From NCBI GenBank assembly GCA_036971615.1, contig JAYKKR010000012.1, positions 682,001 to 746,000 on the forward strand: 64,000 nucleotides of DNA, written 5' to 3'. The notes under the pieces are model-generated. The model was not told where the DNA came from. It made no database searches and worked only from the letters and a program-made list of their open reading frames with translations. This stretch comes from Amyloporia xantha (lineage: Eukaryota > Basidiomycota > Agaricomycetes > Polyporales > Adustoporiaceae). Positions 45,894 through 58,400 of this stretch are shown here, in pieces. The position numbers and the translations under genes are program-made. How positions within the stretch are numbered: position 1 is the first letter of the stretch; every line of letters begins with the position of its first letter.

Positions 45894-46764
45894 TTACAGA
45901 GGGGCACCCTGGTCTGGAAGTCTCTCTATGGCATAACGCCTGCGGACGATGTACATGAGTGGCACGCCCGGAACTTGTCGAATACGCCGGCGGAGTTCCC
46001 GATCACAGGTAGCGACGATGTAGCACCTGTGGGACGTTACACGCTGGACGAGGCAGTCGTCAGCATACGTCCCAGAATGCGTACATGATAGACGTTCGAA
46101 GCGGGGATCCCGCGCGACCCTGTCATAGTGGTTTGAGCCATACGTCTCCAGAGAGCGCGAGTGAGGGTACCTACCTCAGGGCGACACGGTACCGGTGACC
46201 AAGTTTCTCCAATTCGGCCATCACACAATCTGTGACACAGGGAATACCTAAATTTTGCAGAGTCAGCCTGCACATTTGACGGACCCCTGTTTCAAATACG
46301 CACATTTTGCATAGAGACAATCCATCATACCGCTGATCAGCTCGAGCTTGTTTTGCAAGCTGAAATTTATGAAGTTCGTGTCAATCAAGACACGGTATGG
46401 AGGGACCAGGGCGTCGTTATGCTGCAAGAAGAGCGAAGAAGCGACCTGCGGTCTGTAAACAACCAAAGATCAGTCAGTACGACTGATGTGAATGAAACAC
46501 GCAAGGACATACATCCGGCGAACCGCCTTCTCCTTCGCCGCCTCCTCCTTCTGCTTCTGCTTCAGCTGGTTCTCTTTTCTGTAAGCGAATGTGAGCCTGT
46601 GTAATGAGACCAAAATATACCCTACGCACAGTCTGATGTCGTTCGGATTCAGCAACCGCTTCACCGCGGCAAATTTTCGCGTTTTCTTAGCTTTCCCCTG
46701 TACATCGTTAGTTAGACAATTATGAGCCTTGTATAGAACGTCGATTTAAGCTGTAGCGTACCAT
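45894..46764 (-). CDS. FCF1: FCF1/UTP24 PIN-domain rRNA endonuclease
   Basis: Exons 46762-46764 (ATG only), 46630-46697, 46513-46578, 46304-46452, 46175-46247 and 45894-46119 join in frame to give 194 residues, about the family length. The N-terminus is basic ([16 protein letters not shown]). The PIN core is [91 protein letters not shown] and RYAIERLP. The conserved acidic residues (LIDTN, TDC, ADD, CDRE) are kept, so it should be catalytic. Utp24 acts in the small-subunit processome and cleaves pre-18S rRNA at early sites. The coding first exon contains only the start codon. Confidence 0.96.
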
Positions 46765-47650
46765 GGCATCCAGATGCAGGCGTGAATTGGGTTGACGAGA
46801 GTAAGGAGCAGCCGGAAGTGCGATTGGAGAGAGCAAAATGGCGTGTGAGATTTCTAAATATGGCAACTTCAAATTATTTGTCTCGATCTCTTCAACTGCT
46901 CGCGAGTTGAAACGTTGATACCTGATACCCATCCTCGTATGTTTTTTGGGACGGCCACTAATGCTGGGACTACCATACTGGTCACTCGGGGGTTAAATCA
47001 ATTCGACTCATATACAGCTTAGCTCAAGGTGGGGATAACTCGACCGTAATGTAATTTCATCCAAGCTCTGCGTGCCGCCGAGTCGTTACGACTCATTGGC
47101 CGCTCAAACTCAAGCCGCATATCATTACCGGCGCGATGAGGAGGGGCCCGTTTACCATTCGATTCAGGGCCTCGGCGTTCTGCAGATAGTGTATGGCAAC
47201 ATGAGGCTCTGCTAGTGATCATGTCCTTTTAACTTGACTGCTGGGTGCTATGCACATCGCGTGGGCTATAACTGTGAGTTCCCTGATCAGATTGACCTCA
47301 AAGGCTCTGGTGAACTCGCGGCTGCAACTGGAACAGCTGTGTCCGGCGTTACAGACATTGCATTGGCGGCTGGCGGTACGATCAGCTTCCGGGACAAGCT
47401 CAATCAGACCCTGAATGCATATCCGCCGCAACAGTCGCGCCAGAAACAGCGCCCGAATGCCACACACATCCCATCTCCAAGTATCTTCATTGCGTTAACC
47501 CATCTCTGCAGCTCGGCTCGGTGCCGCTGGATACCGCCTGGGGCGATTGAGCTGGTAGAGGCGCAGACTTTCCCGCGAGATGTCAATAATTCCGGTTGAG
47601 AGGGCGAGACCATACGCTTGCTATCTCCCGCAGCAGTGTTGCCTGACAAG
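46765..47650. other. gene-poor DNA upstream of FCF1
   Basis: About 890 bp containing the FCF1 promoter. At 47219-47676 overlapping frames on both strands are open, rich in Ala/Arg/Leu on the minus strand, and may be a decayed coding remnant, but I cannot name it. Confidence 0.4.
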
Positions 47651-47880
47651 CATTCCGAATAGTCATCCCGCAACACTCTACGGTAGGCATCAAGGCAGTA
47701 TCTACAGTTCGTTGCTCACCAACGTATTCCGAATAGTCATCCTGAGACACTTTGTAATGGGCATCCATCAAAGTATGATCACAGGCGCGTCGCTCGTCAG
47801 AAGTATTCTGGATACTCACCCCGTAATACTATATCGTAGGCACTCGTCTTTAGGTCATTGCTCACTGGAATATGTCACGA
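47651..47880. repeat. three degenerate tandem copies, about 75-79 bp each
   Basis: Related units start at 47651 (CATTCCGAATAGTCATCC), 47725 (TATTCCGAATAGTCATCC) and 47804 (TATTCTGGATACTCACCC). Each unit also has a shared GGGCAT/GGCAT and a TCGTTGCTCAC-like end. On the minus strand the first two encode similar peptides (RDDYSEC and QDDYSEY), so this may be the remnant of a repeat-containing gene. Confidence 0.55.
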
Positions 47881-47932
47881 AAGCGCTTCTTGTAGAGTCG
47901 GGGCACATCTGACCCATTAGCTGTCTCCATTG

Positions 47933-48100
47933 GCGTCCAAGAATGTGTTATATTTGTCGACGAACTTGAGTCCCCTACAAATACAGTACGGTCCCAACTG
48001 GTACTCAATTGCGTACTAGGCGTCCAAGAATGTGTTGAATTTGTCGACGAATCTCCTATAAAAAGTATGGTCCCAACTGGTACTCAATTGTGTGCTAACC
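47933..48100. repeat. direct tandem duplication with 87-bp unit
   Basis: GCGTCCAAGAATGTGTT begins copies at 47933 and 48020. Both end with GGTCCCAACTGGTACTCAAT followed by TGCGTACTA or TGTGTGCTA. The copies differ by scattered substitutions and a short deletion. No coding sense is apparent. Confidence 0.8.
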
Positions 48101-48234
48101 AAGTATCATAGGCTCTCCAAGTCAACGGCGGAGGTTGTGTTGTTGATCCTGTTTGCTCAGCTTTCAGGCAAAATTGGATCATTGCACAATTTTTAGCGAA
48201 CTTGGTGTTTGGCGTCTCGGTCTACCATAGTATT

Positions 48235-48470
48235 GTCGGAAGTTTCCTGCGTCAATTGCAATCTCGAAATATTGCGATAACATTGAGTGACATTGTGACT
48301 CATTTTGAGCACGAATTTCCATTACAATTGCCTTATAAAGTCATCACGGTCATTACAATGGCATTGCAATGGCATTGCAACGGCGTCACAGTGATTGTGA
48401 TGAATTGCAATCGAGCCGAAAACACTTAGACGTTGAGTGCCATTACAAAGCATTGCAAACCGGTCTGGAA
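48235..48470. repeat. dense CATTGCAA/TTGCAATG-like motif cluster
   Basis: Short related words (TTGCAATC, ATTACAATTG, CATTACAATGGCATTGCAA, TGGCATTGCAACGG, AATTGCAATCG, CATTACAAAGCATTGCAAAC) recur in both orientations within about 240 bp. This could be a subterminal repeat array of a decayed transposon or simple-sequence expansion. No gene is seen. Confidence 0.5.
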
Positions 48471-50045
48471 ATCTCCGACAATCCATGACCAATTCTCGAG
48501 AATCGAGGGCACGTTACGGCCCGGTCGGGCATCAGGTAGCTTCCTTCCCCTTGGTATGTTTCGACAGTCGTGTATGACGATGGAGTCGATCATGTTGCTA
48601 CTATTGAACTGGCGTACACTACGATGTGGGCTACCGGAACGGAGCATGAAGCACGAGGGCTTGCCGCTGAGATGAGATAGAAAGCTATCGAATGTGCATG
48701 GAGAAAGAAACCTGTGACCGTCTCTTCCTCCATCAAGATTAGGTTTCCCCAGTTCTCAAAAGGCTCCTTCCCGTGACTGAACGGATCACGATTAATTTGA
48801 TACACAGGATATCATAGGCGGCTGCGAACGGCGCTAGGAAGGAGAAACGAGCGACGTCGACCATCTGGATGTGTCATGATCTGTCTATGCTTCGCTACAC
48901 ACGGTGTGTCCATTTGCCATTGTGTTTTACAGGGCGCAGAGAAGTTGATCACTGGGGCGGTATGAGAATTTTTACCCGCAAGCCAGTAGGATCGTCTGTT
49001 GTGGCCCTGTGTGACCTTCGTCGAAACCTGTGTTCAAGGGCATCACTACTTTGCGACTATGACAATCTACTGCGGTCCTCCATCTTCCCGCCGCACTCGA
49101 CTATCTGTGGTGTTGTAGCAAGAGATGCTATCTACAGCTTCCGGAATTGCTCTCGCACTCATGGGATCACCCAGCGTATCGCGCTCTCGCCACAAGCCTT
49201 CTCATCTCCACGAGCGCGAGAGCAATCGGTGTATGTGACAGGGATCTAGTGGATGAAATAAAATATCTCCTAAACGAGCGACCATTATCTCTGCATCAAT
49301 GATGGGAAGCCACCCGAGTCGGGATTGAGTAACGGGATCTCTGTTTGTCTGTATCGCGGAAACAAGGTAAAATTGACAGATCCCCTGCTTTGTGATCGGT
49401 CGTTATGAGTGTGTCACATTAAACCAGTTGCGGTGCCTGGACCTGTGACAGAGAACTTCCCAAGGTAGTACGGCCACAGGTCTGTGCTGAACAGATGGTT
49501 GCAGTAATTTTCATTGACTCGCAACTGAGTGAATCGGCTCCGGCATGGCCGTGGAGACTCGGCAGCGAAATGTGATTGACTGGTGACTTTTGCTGCGTGA
49601 AATTCACCTGTGGCCGAATTACCGCTCGCCAGGGTTTGGTCTGCCATTTAGAAGTCAAGTCATCGCCAGGAGTTCGGATAACGCAATCTACGATAGCGAG
49701 TGAGCGTTCGGTAGGGGAAGCTTCACACGGCGGACAACTCCGTGACTATGGAGAAGCGTCTGCTAGACCATCGTCACCGTGAGGAGATTCCTCCGCTTCC
49801 ATGTACCCCAATTGAGGCCCAGAACGCGACAGCACAAATTGAATATTGCATCCAACAGTTTGGGAATAGACCAGTGCATCCGGTTGGCTGTCCGGCCGGA
49901 TCTAGCAGAAGAGCCATCGCACGAGTCCGCGGCTATGCATATGCAATCATAATGTCCTGCCGAACGCCTCAACTACTCGACTACAATTAATATTGTGGGG
50001 TTTATCTCGCAGTCATACCATTACGTGCGTTCCTGAGGTTTTCCG
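48471..50045. other. gene-poor DNA upstream of PAL
   Basis: About 1.6 kb with only short unrelated frames. The final few hundred bases should contain upstream control sequences of PAL. No conserved protein sequence seen. Confidence 0.45.
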
Positions 50046-50052
50046 TATATAA
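50046..50052 (+). promoter_or_regulatory. TATA box of PAL
   Basis: TATATAA lies 75-81 bp upstream of the PAL start codon at 50127, a usual distance for a regulated fungal promoter, and is followed by pyrimidine-rich sequence. Confidence 0.6.
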
Positions 50053-50126
50053 GGCCATGGAGTTTGCGTTGTCTTTCGTCAAAACCCCTTTCATCCCCTA
50101 TATCCTCTTCCACTTCTGCGAGCACA

Positions 50127-52765
50127 ATGCCTCTCATCAGATCCAACGGCCACTCTCACTCTTCCCCATCTGAGCCTTCTGTTCAGCGGAAGTTCGCCAA
50201 TGGGACGTCAAAGAGTGATCAAGCAGGCCCGCGTACGCCAGGTGCCACCCTCTTGAGCCAATTCATCGAAGCACACAAGCAGCTGGCGACATACAAGTTC
50301 GTGTCCGACCTCTATATCCGTGTGCGGACACTGATACCCGTCTACCTAAACAGGGGTGGACAGCCGGTCCTAGTCGACGGTAAATCACTATCCATTCCCG
50401 CTGTGGCGGCGGCTGCCAGGTACAACGCCAGCGTGACGCTGGACGACTCAACGCCCATCAGAGACCAAGTCGCGAAAAGCAGAGCTGTCATCGTCGACAA
50501 GGTCAACGCCGAGACCAGTATTTACGGTGTCAGCACCGGTTTTGGTGGCAGTGGTATGTACCCGTTGCAATCTGGCTGTTGTGACTTTTTTGATCAACGC
50601 TCGCCGCCCATAGCTGATACTCGCACGAATGATCCTCTCACACTCGGACATGCACTCCTTCAGCACCAGCATGCCGGAGTGTTGCCCTCCAGTATGGATA
50701 CGCCTACCCCTGTTCTCCCGCTTCTGGACCCACTGGCATCAACGAGTATGCCGGAGGCGTGGGTTCGAGGCGCGATCCTTATCCGAATGAATTCGCTGAT
50801 TCGCGGACATTCTGGCGTACGGTGGGAGCTCATTGAAAAAATGGGAGCTCTGCTGCAGGAGAATATCACTCCTTTGGTACCTCTCCGTGGCAGTATTTCC
50901 GCATCTGGAGGTAAGCGACTTTATTCCGTAATGACAGCGCTTCCAGCGCATTTGGGGCCTGAGACATCCTCAGATCCCTCGAGGATCCCACTCATCGTGG
51001 GCGCACTGCGCATTGCTGCATCGGCTGATGTATCTTTGAAAAACCTCTGCTAATGCGGTTCAAACACAGATCTGTCTCCTCTGTCCTATATCGCGGGAAC
51101 TTTGATTGGAAACCCATCAATTCGCGCCTTTGTCGGTCCGGCCAAATTCGGCCCACGCCAAATAGTGCCGTCCAATGAAGCGCTGGCGGCTCATGGAGTG
51201 GCCCCCATTCCGCTGGCCTCCAAGGAACACCTCGGTATCCTGAACGGCACCGCGTTCTCTGCGTCCGTAGCAGCACTTGCGCTTCACGATGCTGTCCACC
51301 TCGCTATGCTTGCGCAGGTCTGCACCGCCATGGGAACAGAGGCTTTGCTAGGCATGCAGGGTTCATTCGACGCCTTCATTCACGATGTCGCCCGTCCTCA
51401 CCCTGGACAGGTCGAGGTCGCGGCAAATATTCGGGAGTTGCTCTCAGGCACCCAGCTTGCAGTGGATAAGGAGGAAGAGCGCAACATCAAGGAGGACGAC
51501 GGCGAGCTGCGCCAGGATCGCTACCCGCTGCGAACGTCGGCTCAGTTCCTGGGCCCCCAGATTGAAGACATCTTGACGGCACTGGATACCATCACACTCG
51601 AATGCAATACGAGTAAGTAGCCGATACGCAGTCTGTACCCATGACCACGCGCTGATCGCTTGATGGCAGCTACCGACAACCCGCTCATTGATGGGGAGAC
51701 GGGCGTCGTGCACCACGGCGGCAACTTCCAAGCCATGGCGGTGACCAACGCCATGGAGAAGACGCGGTTGGCACTCCATCACATTGGAAAACTCTTGTTC
51801 GCGCAGTGCACGGAGATCATCAACCCTGCTATGAACCGGGGCCTGCCACCGAGCTTGGCTGCCACCGACCCGTCGCTGAACTACCACGCGAAAGGTATTG
51901 ATATTCACATTGCTGCATATGTCGGCGAGCTGGGTTACCTAGCGAACCCGGTCTCGACGCATATCCAGTCAGCCGAGATGCACAACCAGGCTGTGAAGTG
52001 AGTGATCACGATGCGTCGTTGGCAAAATTCAACTGACATACCGCCACAGCTCTTTGGCTTTGATCAGCGGTCGTGCGACGATCAACTCCCTGGAGGTGCT
52101 CTCCTTGCTCACGGCAAGCTACCTCTACGCGCTGTGCCAGGCTTTGGATCTGCGAGCAATGCAAAATGAGCTCCAGGACGGCATGAAGACAATCTTGGCG
52201 GTGCAGTTGGCGAAGTATTTCGGCTCCTCCCTGTCAGCAGCGGATCAGGAGCACCTGTTCGGAGATATTTCGACGGCAATGGGCCACGCTCTCGATGCGA
52301 CGAGCACGATGGACGCGGTCTCCCGCATGCACAAGGTTGCCTCGGCGGGCACGACACATATCGTCGACTACTGCATCGCGCGTGGCGCCGCTGGCGCGCT
52401 TGGCGCTCTCACAGAATTCCGGGACAAGGTGGCTGAACAGAGTGCGGGGCTTTTGGTCAAGTTGCGGGCGGCTTATTTGTCGGGTGAGAGGGGCGCAGCG
52501 CCAGCGAGCCCGCTCCTTGGGAAGACCAGGCCAGTGTACGAATTTGTTCGTGTGACGCTCGGGATCCGCATGCACGGCGCCGAGAATCTCGACAACTTCG
52601 CTGCCGGCCCTGGTGTGACAGATGCCACACTGGGTCAGAACATTTCGCTCATCCACGAGGTGCGTACGCTTTTCCTATGGAGATTATCAAATTCACTGAC
52701 TTGATATTGATCAGGCCATTCGCGATGGTAAGCTGCAGGACGTCGTCGCTAGTCTGTTCGATTAG
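50127..52765 (+). CDS. PAL: phenylalanine ammonia-lyase
   Basis: Exons 50127-50553, 50614-50910, 51070-51612, 51670-51997, 52050-52659 and 52715-52765 join in frame to give 751 residues, the usual fungal length. The MIO cofactor triad Ala-Ser-Gly is in [17 protein letters not shown], with intron 2 splitting the codon after the Gly. Other active-site parts are [10 protein letters not shown] (catalytic Tyr), [11 protein letters not shown] (substrate selectivity loop with His-Gln, as in other fungal PALs), NGTAFS, TTDNPLID and NFQAMAV. It deaminates L-phenylalanine to trans-cinnamate; the His-Gln pair suggests some activity on tyrosine too, which is inference. The enzyme is a cytosolic tetramer. 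The adjacent amino-acid oxidase may simply reflect position. Confidence 0.97.
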
Positions 52766-53603
52766 ATATGCTTGGATGAGTTGGCCTGCTTTCTTGGGTA
52801 TTTATTCTAGATGTTGTCTTTGTATTACTGCAGCCCTTTTGTATGAATAATTATATATAAAATTTACTCGTACAGGAATTTGATCACAATTCAACTGTGG
52901 TGAATGGCGGAGACGCGACTTTATGTAAAGCACTAAGAGGAACCTCTTGAGCTTCCTAGTATAGGTCAGAGGCGACCGGTGCGCGGCCAACTGCCCTGGA
53001 CGACATCTAGCGGTAAACGGCTGTTTCTCCGTAAATATGTGAGCCTGAAAATAATCAGTGATCATGAAAATATGCTGCTGAATTTTACATGGACAGGTGG
53101 GACAGGCTCCAGAGTTTGAATTTGACCATTTCAAGGGAACGTGATCGCGTCAGTCACGTGAGGTACTTGACACGACTTAAAAGACTCGTCCTCAGGAGTC
53201 AGTGACCAGTCGTCAGTCGTTCAGATTGTCGACTCGAATATGCATGGCTCGGTCAAACCTTGACAATGTCTTCAAATTTTGGACTTAGGCCTCATCTGCA
53301 ACCTCTACGTATCAAAATAGTTGAGAGCTGTCGAAAATGTTAACGCGGGATAACCGACCGATTATCTTGCGCTCAGGCTGTACCTCTGCTCAGACTCCTC
53401 CACTAATTTATCAAATTATACTTATCCGTCTTTGAAGGCTACAGTGAACACCAAACTCTGTACTGTATATTGTGGACAAGATATGACTAGTCCGTGAACA
53501 GACTGAGGTACGATCATACGTCGGTCACGGTCAGTGCGTTATCTTGGAATGAGTCATTCCGTCCAATATTCGATATCGAGAATATACCGATCGTCTTACC
53601 ATC
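52766..53603. other. intergenic between PAL and the oxidase gene
   Basis: About 840 bp, AT-rich after the PAL stop codon. It must contain the PAL terminator and the oxidase promoter. No further gene is evident. Confidence 0.5.
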
Positions 53604-55270
53604 ATGATCACTGACAAAACCAGCGATATTGTCATTGTCGGCGCAGGATGTTTTGGTCTGTCAACAGCGCACCATCTCTTAAAGAGGGGCTTCACCCGGG
53701 TGACGGTCCTCGACCGTTCATCCGAGCTACCAGCACCCGAAGCTGCGAGCACTGATATGAACAAGAGTGCGTATCTTTGCAGATCATTGACAATTTGACT
53801 CCCAGGTGGAACCGAGATGCTCACACGATTCCGATCTTTTCCCTACAGTCGTGCGAAGTTCGTATGCAGACGTCTTTTATGCTCACCTCGCGCGCGATGC
53901 GATCGCAGCGTGGAAAGACGATAAAGAATGGGCGGATACATACCACGAGTGCGTCATGATCCGAGCCATTGAATTTGATCATCCTCACCCCGATTCGTCT
54001 AGATCGGGTGTTCTCGTTCTCCTCGAAGGGACGGGCTCATATGCAGACCAAGCCTACGCGAACGATACGTCGCTCGGTGCACGCATCGAGCGGCTCATTG
54101 ATGCGCCTGCTCTTCGCTCCATATTTCCTGCTGAAGTGCAGACGTGCTCCTTTGAGGGTCGCACGGGCTACCTGAACCGTGATGGTGGCTGGGCATATGC
54201 GTCCCAAGGCATCCAGTACCTGATGGCGAAAGTGAAGGCCTTAGGTGGGCGCATTATCCCTGGGAAGACTGCGGTGGATCTCGTCAAGGAGGATGGGAAG
54301 ACCACTGGTGTCCAGTGTGAAGACGGGAGCGTGTTCAGTGCCGACTTGGTCGTTCTCAGCGCCGGATCGTGGACGGCGTCCAGCTTCCCCAACTTGAACC
54401 TGGGTGAGAAATGCGTTGCAACGGGGTAGGCCGTGTTTCTGTTCCCATCCGCTGTATCGCAGCTGACGATGTCAGGCAAACGATCGGGAAAATCCAACTA
54501 ACACCAAAGGAGGCAGACATTTATGGCGGTAATCCCGTGTACTTGGATCTTAACTCGGGATTTTACGTGTTCCCGGTAAGTGTTGGCGCCACAATCTGAT
54601 TCCCCATGTCGTCCATTCTCATGGACGACCTTCTAGCCAAACGATCAGAACGTCGTGAAGTGCGCGATTCATGCCGGTGGTTACACTCACATGCAGCTTA
54701 GTCCTTCCGCAACTACTTCCGTGTCCACCCCCATCTTCGTGAAGGCCAGTGGGAATGGTGCACAGGATTTAGAGTCGCTCGTGCCCCGGGCGGCGCTGAA
54801 CGAGCTGCGAGAGGGGCTGAGAGCGGTTTATCCGGAGCTAGCCAAGAAGCCGTGGAGCAACACACGGATGTGTTGGTGAGGAAATTTTCATCCATTGACC
54901 ATGTTCCAAGGAGCTCATGCATCGATGACAGGTACACAGACTCTCCGGATGAGGACTGGGTAATTGGTTTCCACCCAGCAGACCCACAGGTCATGCTTGC
55001 AACTGCTGGCAGTGGACATGCATACAAGGTGAGCATGATCAAATGGTCTCGTAATGCAGCGTATCACACTCTACGAAATAGTTCCTGCCGGTAATTGGTC
55101 GCCTCGTAGCCGACGCCATACAGGGGACAATGGACCCCGAGCTGGTGAAAAAGTTCGCTTTTGATCGTCAAAAGAATGAGGTGCCGTTGTCGCGGCCAGG
55201 CTTCGAGGTTCGGGAACTGGACTTGGACGAACTTTGCTCTTCTGAGGATCTCCCGCCGTTCTCGTCATAG
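53604..55270 (+). CDS. FAD-dependent amino-acid oxidase, DAO family (fructosyl-amino-acid/saccharopine oxidase-like)
   Basis: Exons 53604-53766, 53849-54425, 54476-54575, 54637-54875, 54932-55028 and 55082-55270 join in frame to give 454 residues. The N-terminus has the Rossmann dinucleotide motif IVIVGAGCFGLSTAHHLL with an acidic residue closing the second strand (VTVLDRSS). NKIVRSSYADVFYAHLARDA is typical of fungal fructosyl-amino-acid oxidases and saccharopine oxidases. The middle reads RTGYLNRDGGWAYASQGI and ADLVVLSAGSWTA. The C-terminal part has WYTDSPDEDWVIGFHP and ATAGSGHAYKFLPVIGRLVA, which carries the second FAD contact. The reaction would be oxidation of a secondary amine on an amino acid with release of H2O2. 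Exact substrate is unknown. No clear C-terminal peroxisomal SKL is present (it ends FSS). Confidence 0.92.
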
Positions 55271-55458
55271 CATTGTGGCGCGATGCAGTAATCCTTGTGA
55301 ATGTGCAGGTATGATAGACCGTGCTACGTACTATACAAAAGAAATTAGAAATACAGCTTTACTACGCGTACTTTTCTGTGCTACGCTCAGATGGTGGTAC
55401 TAGATAGTCTATAAATGCTTTAATTTTCATGGACGAAATATCCGAGATAGATCCAGGA

Positions 55459-58400
55459 TTATGCCCTCTTTCCGACAAACTCTCGCCACGAGCGGACCTC
55501 AGACGGTATCCGGCCTTCAGTGTATTTTCGCAAACCGCCTTGGGGTATCTTCTTTGCCAGTGCCTCCACGAATAATTGAGCGCAGCGAGGGTTGTTGAGT
55601 AACGGCAGACCGAAATCAACGGCATTGCTGTGATGTATGTCAATAAAGATTCAAATGACTCTGGCATTCTAAACTTACCGGCGTGCGACGTAGTCTTCGT
55701 CCGTAGCATCCTTGCCTCGAGACTTGGCGAGGTTAATGACACACTCGATGTCATACTCATCAAACACCTCCCTCAGCTTACGCTTATCCTTAGTCGGGAA
55801 GAAGATTCGCTTCGCAGAGATATACCCAATGCTGTTGAGGTAATCTTCGACGACAGGTGACGAGCAGTATAACTTAAAGCCGAGGTCGAATAGACCTTTC
55901 GCGATAGTCTTCATCTCAGGCGTCGAAATATCACCGCCGATGAGAACACCGGTGTTTGGGCGAGGGATTTTGAAACCAGTAGTGCTCAGAAGCGAGGCCC
56001 AGTAGGCTTCATGGATGTCCTGTCCAAAGCTTGCAACTTCGCCTGTGCTGGCCATCTCTGCAGAAGACAAGCATCAGGGTCTGGTTCACAAAAACAATCA
56101 AGACTACCCACCGACTCCCAAAAACGGATCAGCACCACCCAATCGTGTCCACGAGAATTGAGCAACCTTGACTGCTGTGTAGTCGCGCTTTTCAGACATG
56201 GCGTCTACAGGCTGCGGTACGTCCTGTCCCACGATAGCAGCCGTGGCAAAGTCGATGAAGTTGTGGCCGAGGACCTTCGAGACGAAGGGGAATGAACGCG
56301 AAGCACGCAGATTACATTCGATGACTTTCAATTCCGCGTCCTGGTCAGGACCGTCAACCGGTTTACGGATCACCTGCATATTGAACGGCCCAGATATTTC
56401 GAAAGCAGCAGCTACTTTTTCTGCAATCTGTTTTAGGCGGTGCATGTCGTGCTCGGTCAAAGAGAAGGGAGGTAGAACAAGAGTAGCATCTCCCGAGTGA
56501 ACTCCGGCGTTCTCCACATGTTCAGAGATAGCATGTAGGAGAAGCTGTCCCTTGTGAGCAACAGCATCCACGTCAATCTCCTGGGCATTGTCAATGAATT
56601 TTGAGATGACAACGGGGTGAAGCGGAGACACGGAAGCTGCCGCGGAAAGGTTATACTCCAGTGTCGATTCCTCGTACACCACGTTCATGGCGGCACCAGA
56701 CAGGACGTAAGACGGACGAATAAGGACGGGATATCTGTAACTCTATCAGAAGACTGGAATATATTGTGCTGACAATTACGTACCCGACTTTCTGCGCGAA
56801 CTCCTTTGCGGCGTTGACAGAGGAAACCTCAGCCCATTCTGGTTGATCGACACCTATGCTGTCTAGAATGGACGAGAACTTGTGACGATCCTCCGCATTG
56901 TCGATCTTCTCGGGGTCTGTTCCAAGGACATTTACGTCATTCTGCTTCAATCGAAGTGCGATGTTCTGGGGCAATTGACCTATTTATGCGATTATGCTTA
57001 GTGAGTCGCACCCAGAATGTAGGAATCCTTACCGCCTACGCTGACAATTACACCATGGGCTTGTTCCAGCTCGTATATATCCATGACACGCTCATACCCG
57101 AGTTCCTCAAAGTACAGCCTGTCAGCCTCGTCGAAATCGGTCGAAACGGTCTCCGGATTATAGTTGATCATGATAGTCCTCTTGCCCATTTCACGCAGCT
57201 TCCTTGCGCACGTCACCGCGCACCAGTCGAATTCGACGCTGCTGCCAATCCGGTATACACCACTGCCTAGGACCATCGTCCCGTGCTCATTGAAGTCCAC
57301 GTCATGCTCTGAGGCGTTGTAGGTGGTGTAAAGGTAGTTCGTGTGTGCAGGGTACTCCGCGGCGAGAGTGTCGATACGCTTGACGAATGGTGCGATACCA
57401 AATGACTTACGGTGGGCGCGAACAGTATCCTCTTTGGAAGTGACAAGATCAGCGATATGTGCATCAGAGAAGCCCATGCGCTTGGCACGTTGCATGAGTT
57501 CGTGATCAACGTTTTCGATCGAACCGACTTCTTTGAGCATGTAGACCGTTTGCACAATGTTATCGATCTTATAGAGGAACCACTGTATGAAGTCATCATC
57601 AGCTCAATTCTACCAAAAAATCACAGATGATAGGAATGACAAACCTTGTCGATCTTCGTCAGGTCATGGATCTGGTCTACGGTGTACTTCTTGTTGAACA
57701 TCGCATACGCGACCGCAAACAGCCGCATGTCCGTTGGTTTCGATAACGCCTGATCCAGATCTTCCGGCTGAATGTACGCCTCGAAGCCCTTCCACCGCGG
57801 GTCCACCTGCCGAATGGCCTTCTGCAAGCTTTCCTCGAACGTCCGTCCAATCGCCATGACCTCACCCACGGACTTCATCGCGGACCCAACCTCGCGGTTG
57901 ACCTGCGAAGAGAACTTTGCGAGGTCCCACTTCGGTATCTTTGTTACGATGTAGTCCAACGATGGCTCGAAGCACGCTGTTGTCGTTTTCGTCACCGCGT
58001 TAGGTAGTTCGGGGAGCGTGTGTCCAAGAGCAATCTTCGCAGCGGTGTATGCAAGCGGATAACCAGTTGCCTTAGATGCCAGTGCACTACGGAAAGAGTC
58101 AATAGGATGTGGTAACAGCGAAATAAGAGAAGCCTACCTTGACCGACTGAGCCGGGCATTGACCTCGATGACACAATACTCTCGGGACGTCGGGTTCAGT
58201 GCATACTGGATGTTACATTCGCCGATAACGCCTAAATGCCGAATGACCTTAAGAGCAGCGGACCGCAACATGTGGTATTCGTCGTCCGGAAGTGTCTGCG
58301 AAGGTGCCACAACAATTGAATCGCCGGTGTGTGTGCCAAGGGGATCAAAGTTCTCCATGTTGCAGCAGATAATAGTGTTCTGGAAGGTGTACTTCAATAA

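Noticed and set aside
49238..49390. Possible short inverted repeat (CAGGGATCT/AGATCCCCTG)
   Set aside because: Only about 9 matching bases with a mismatch and no flanking duplication; expected by chance.
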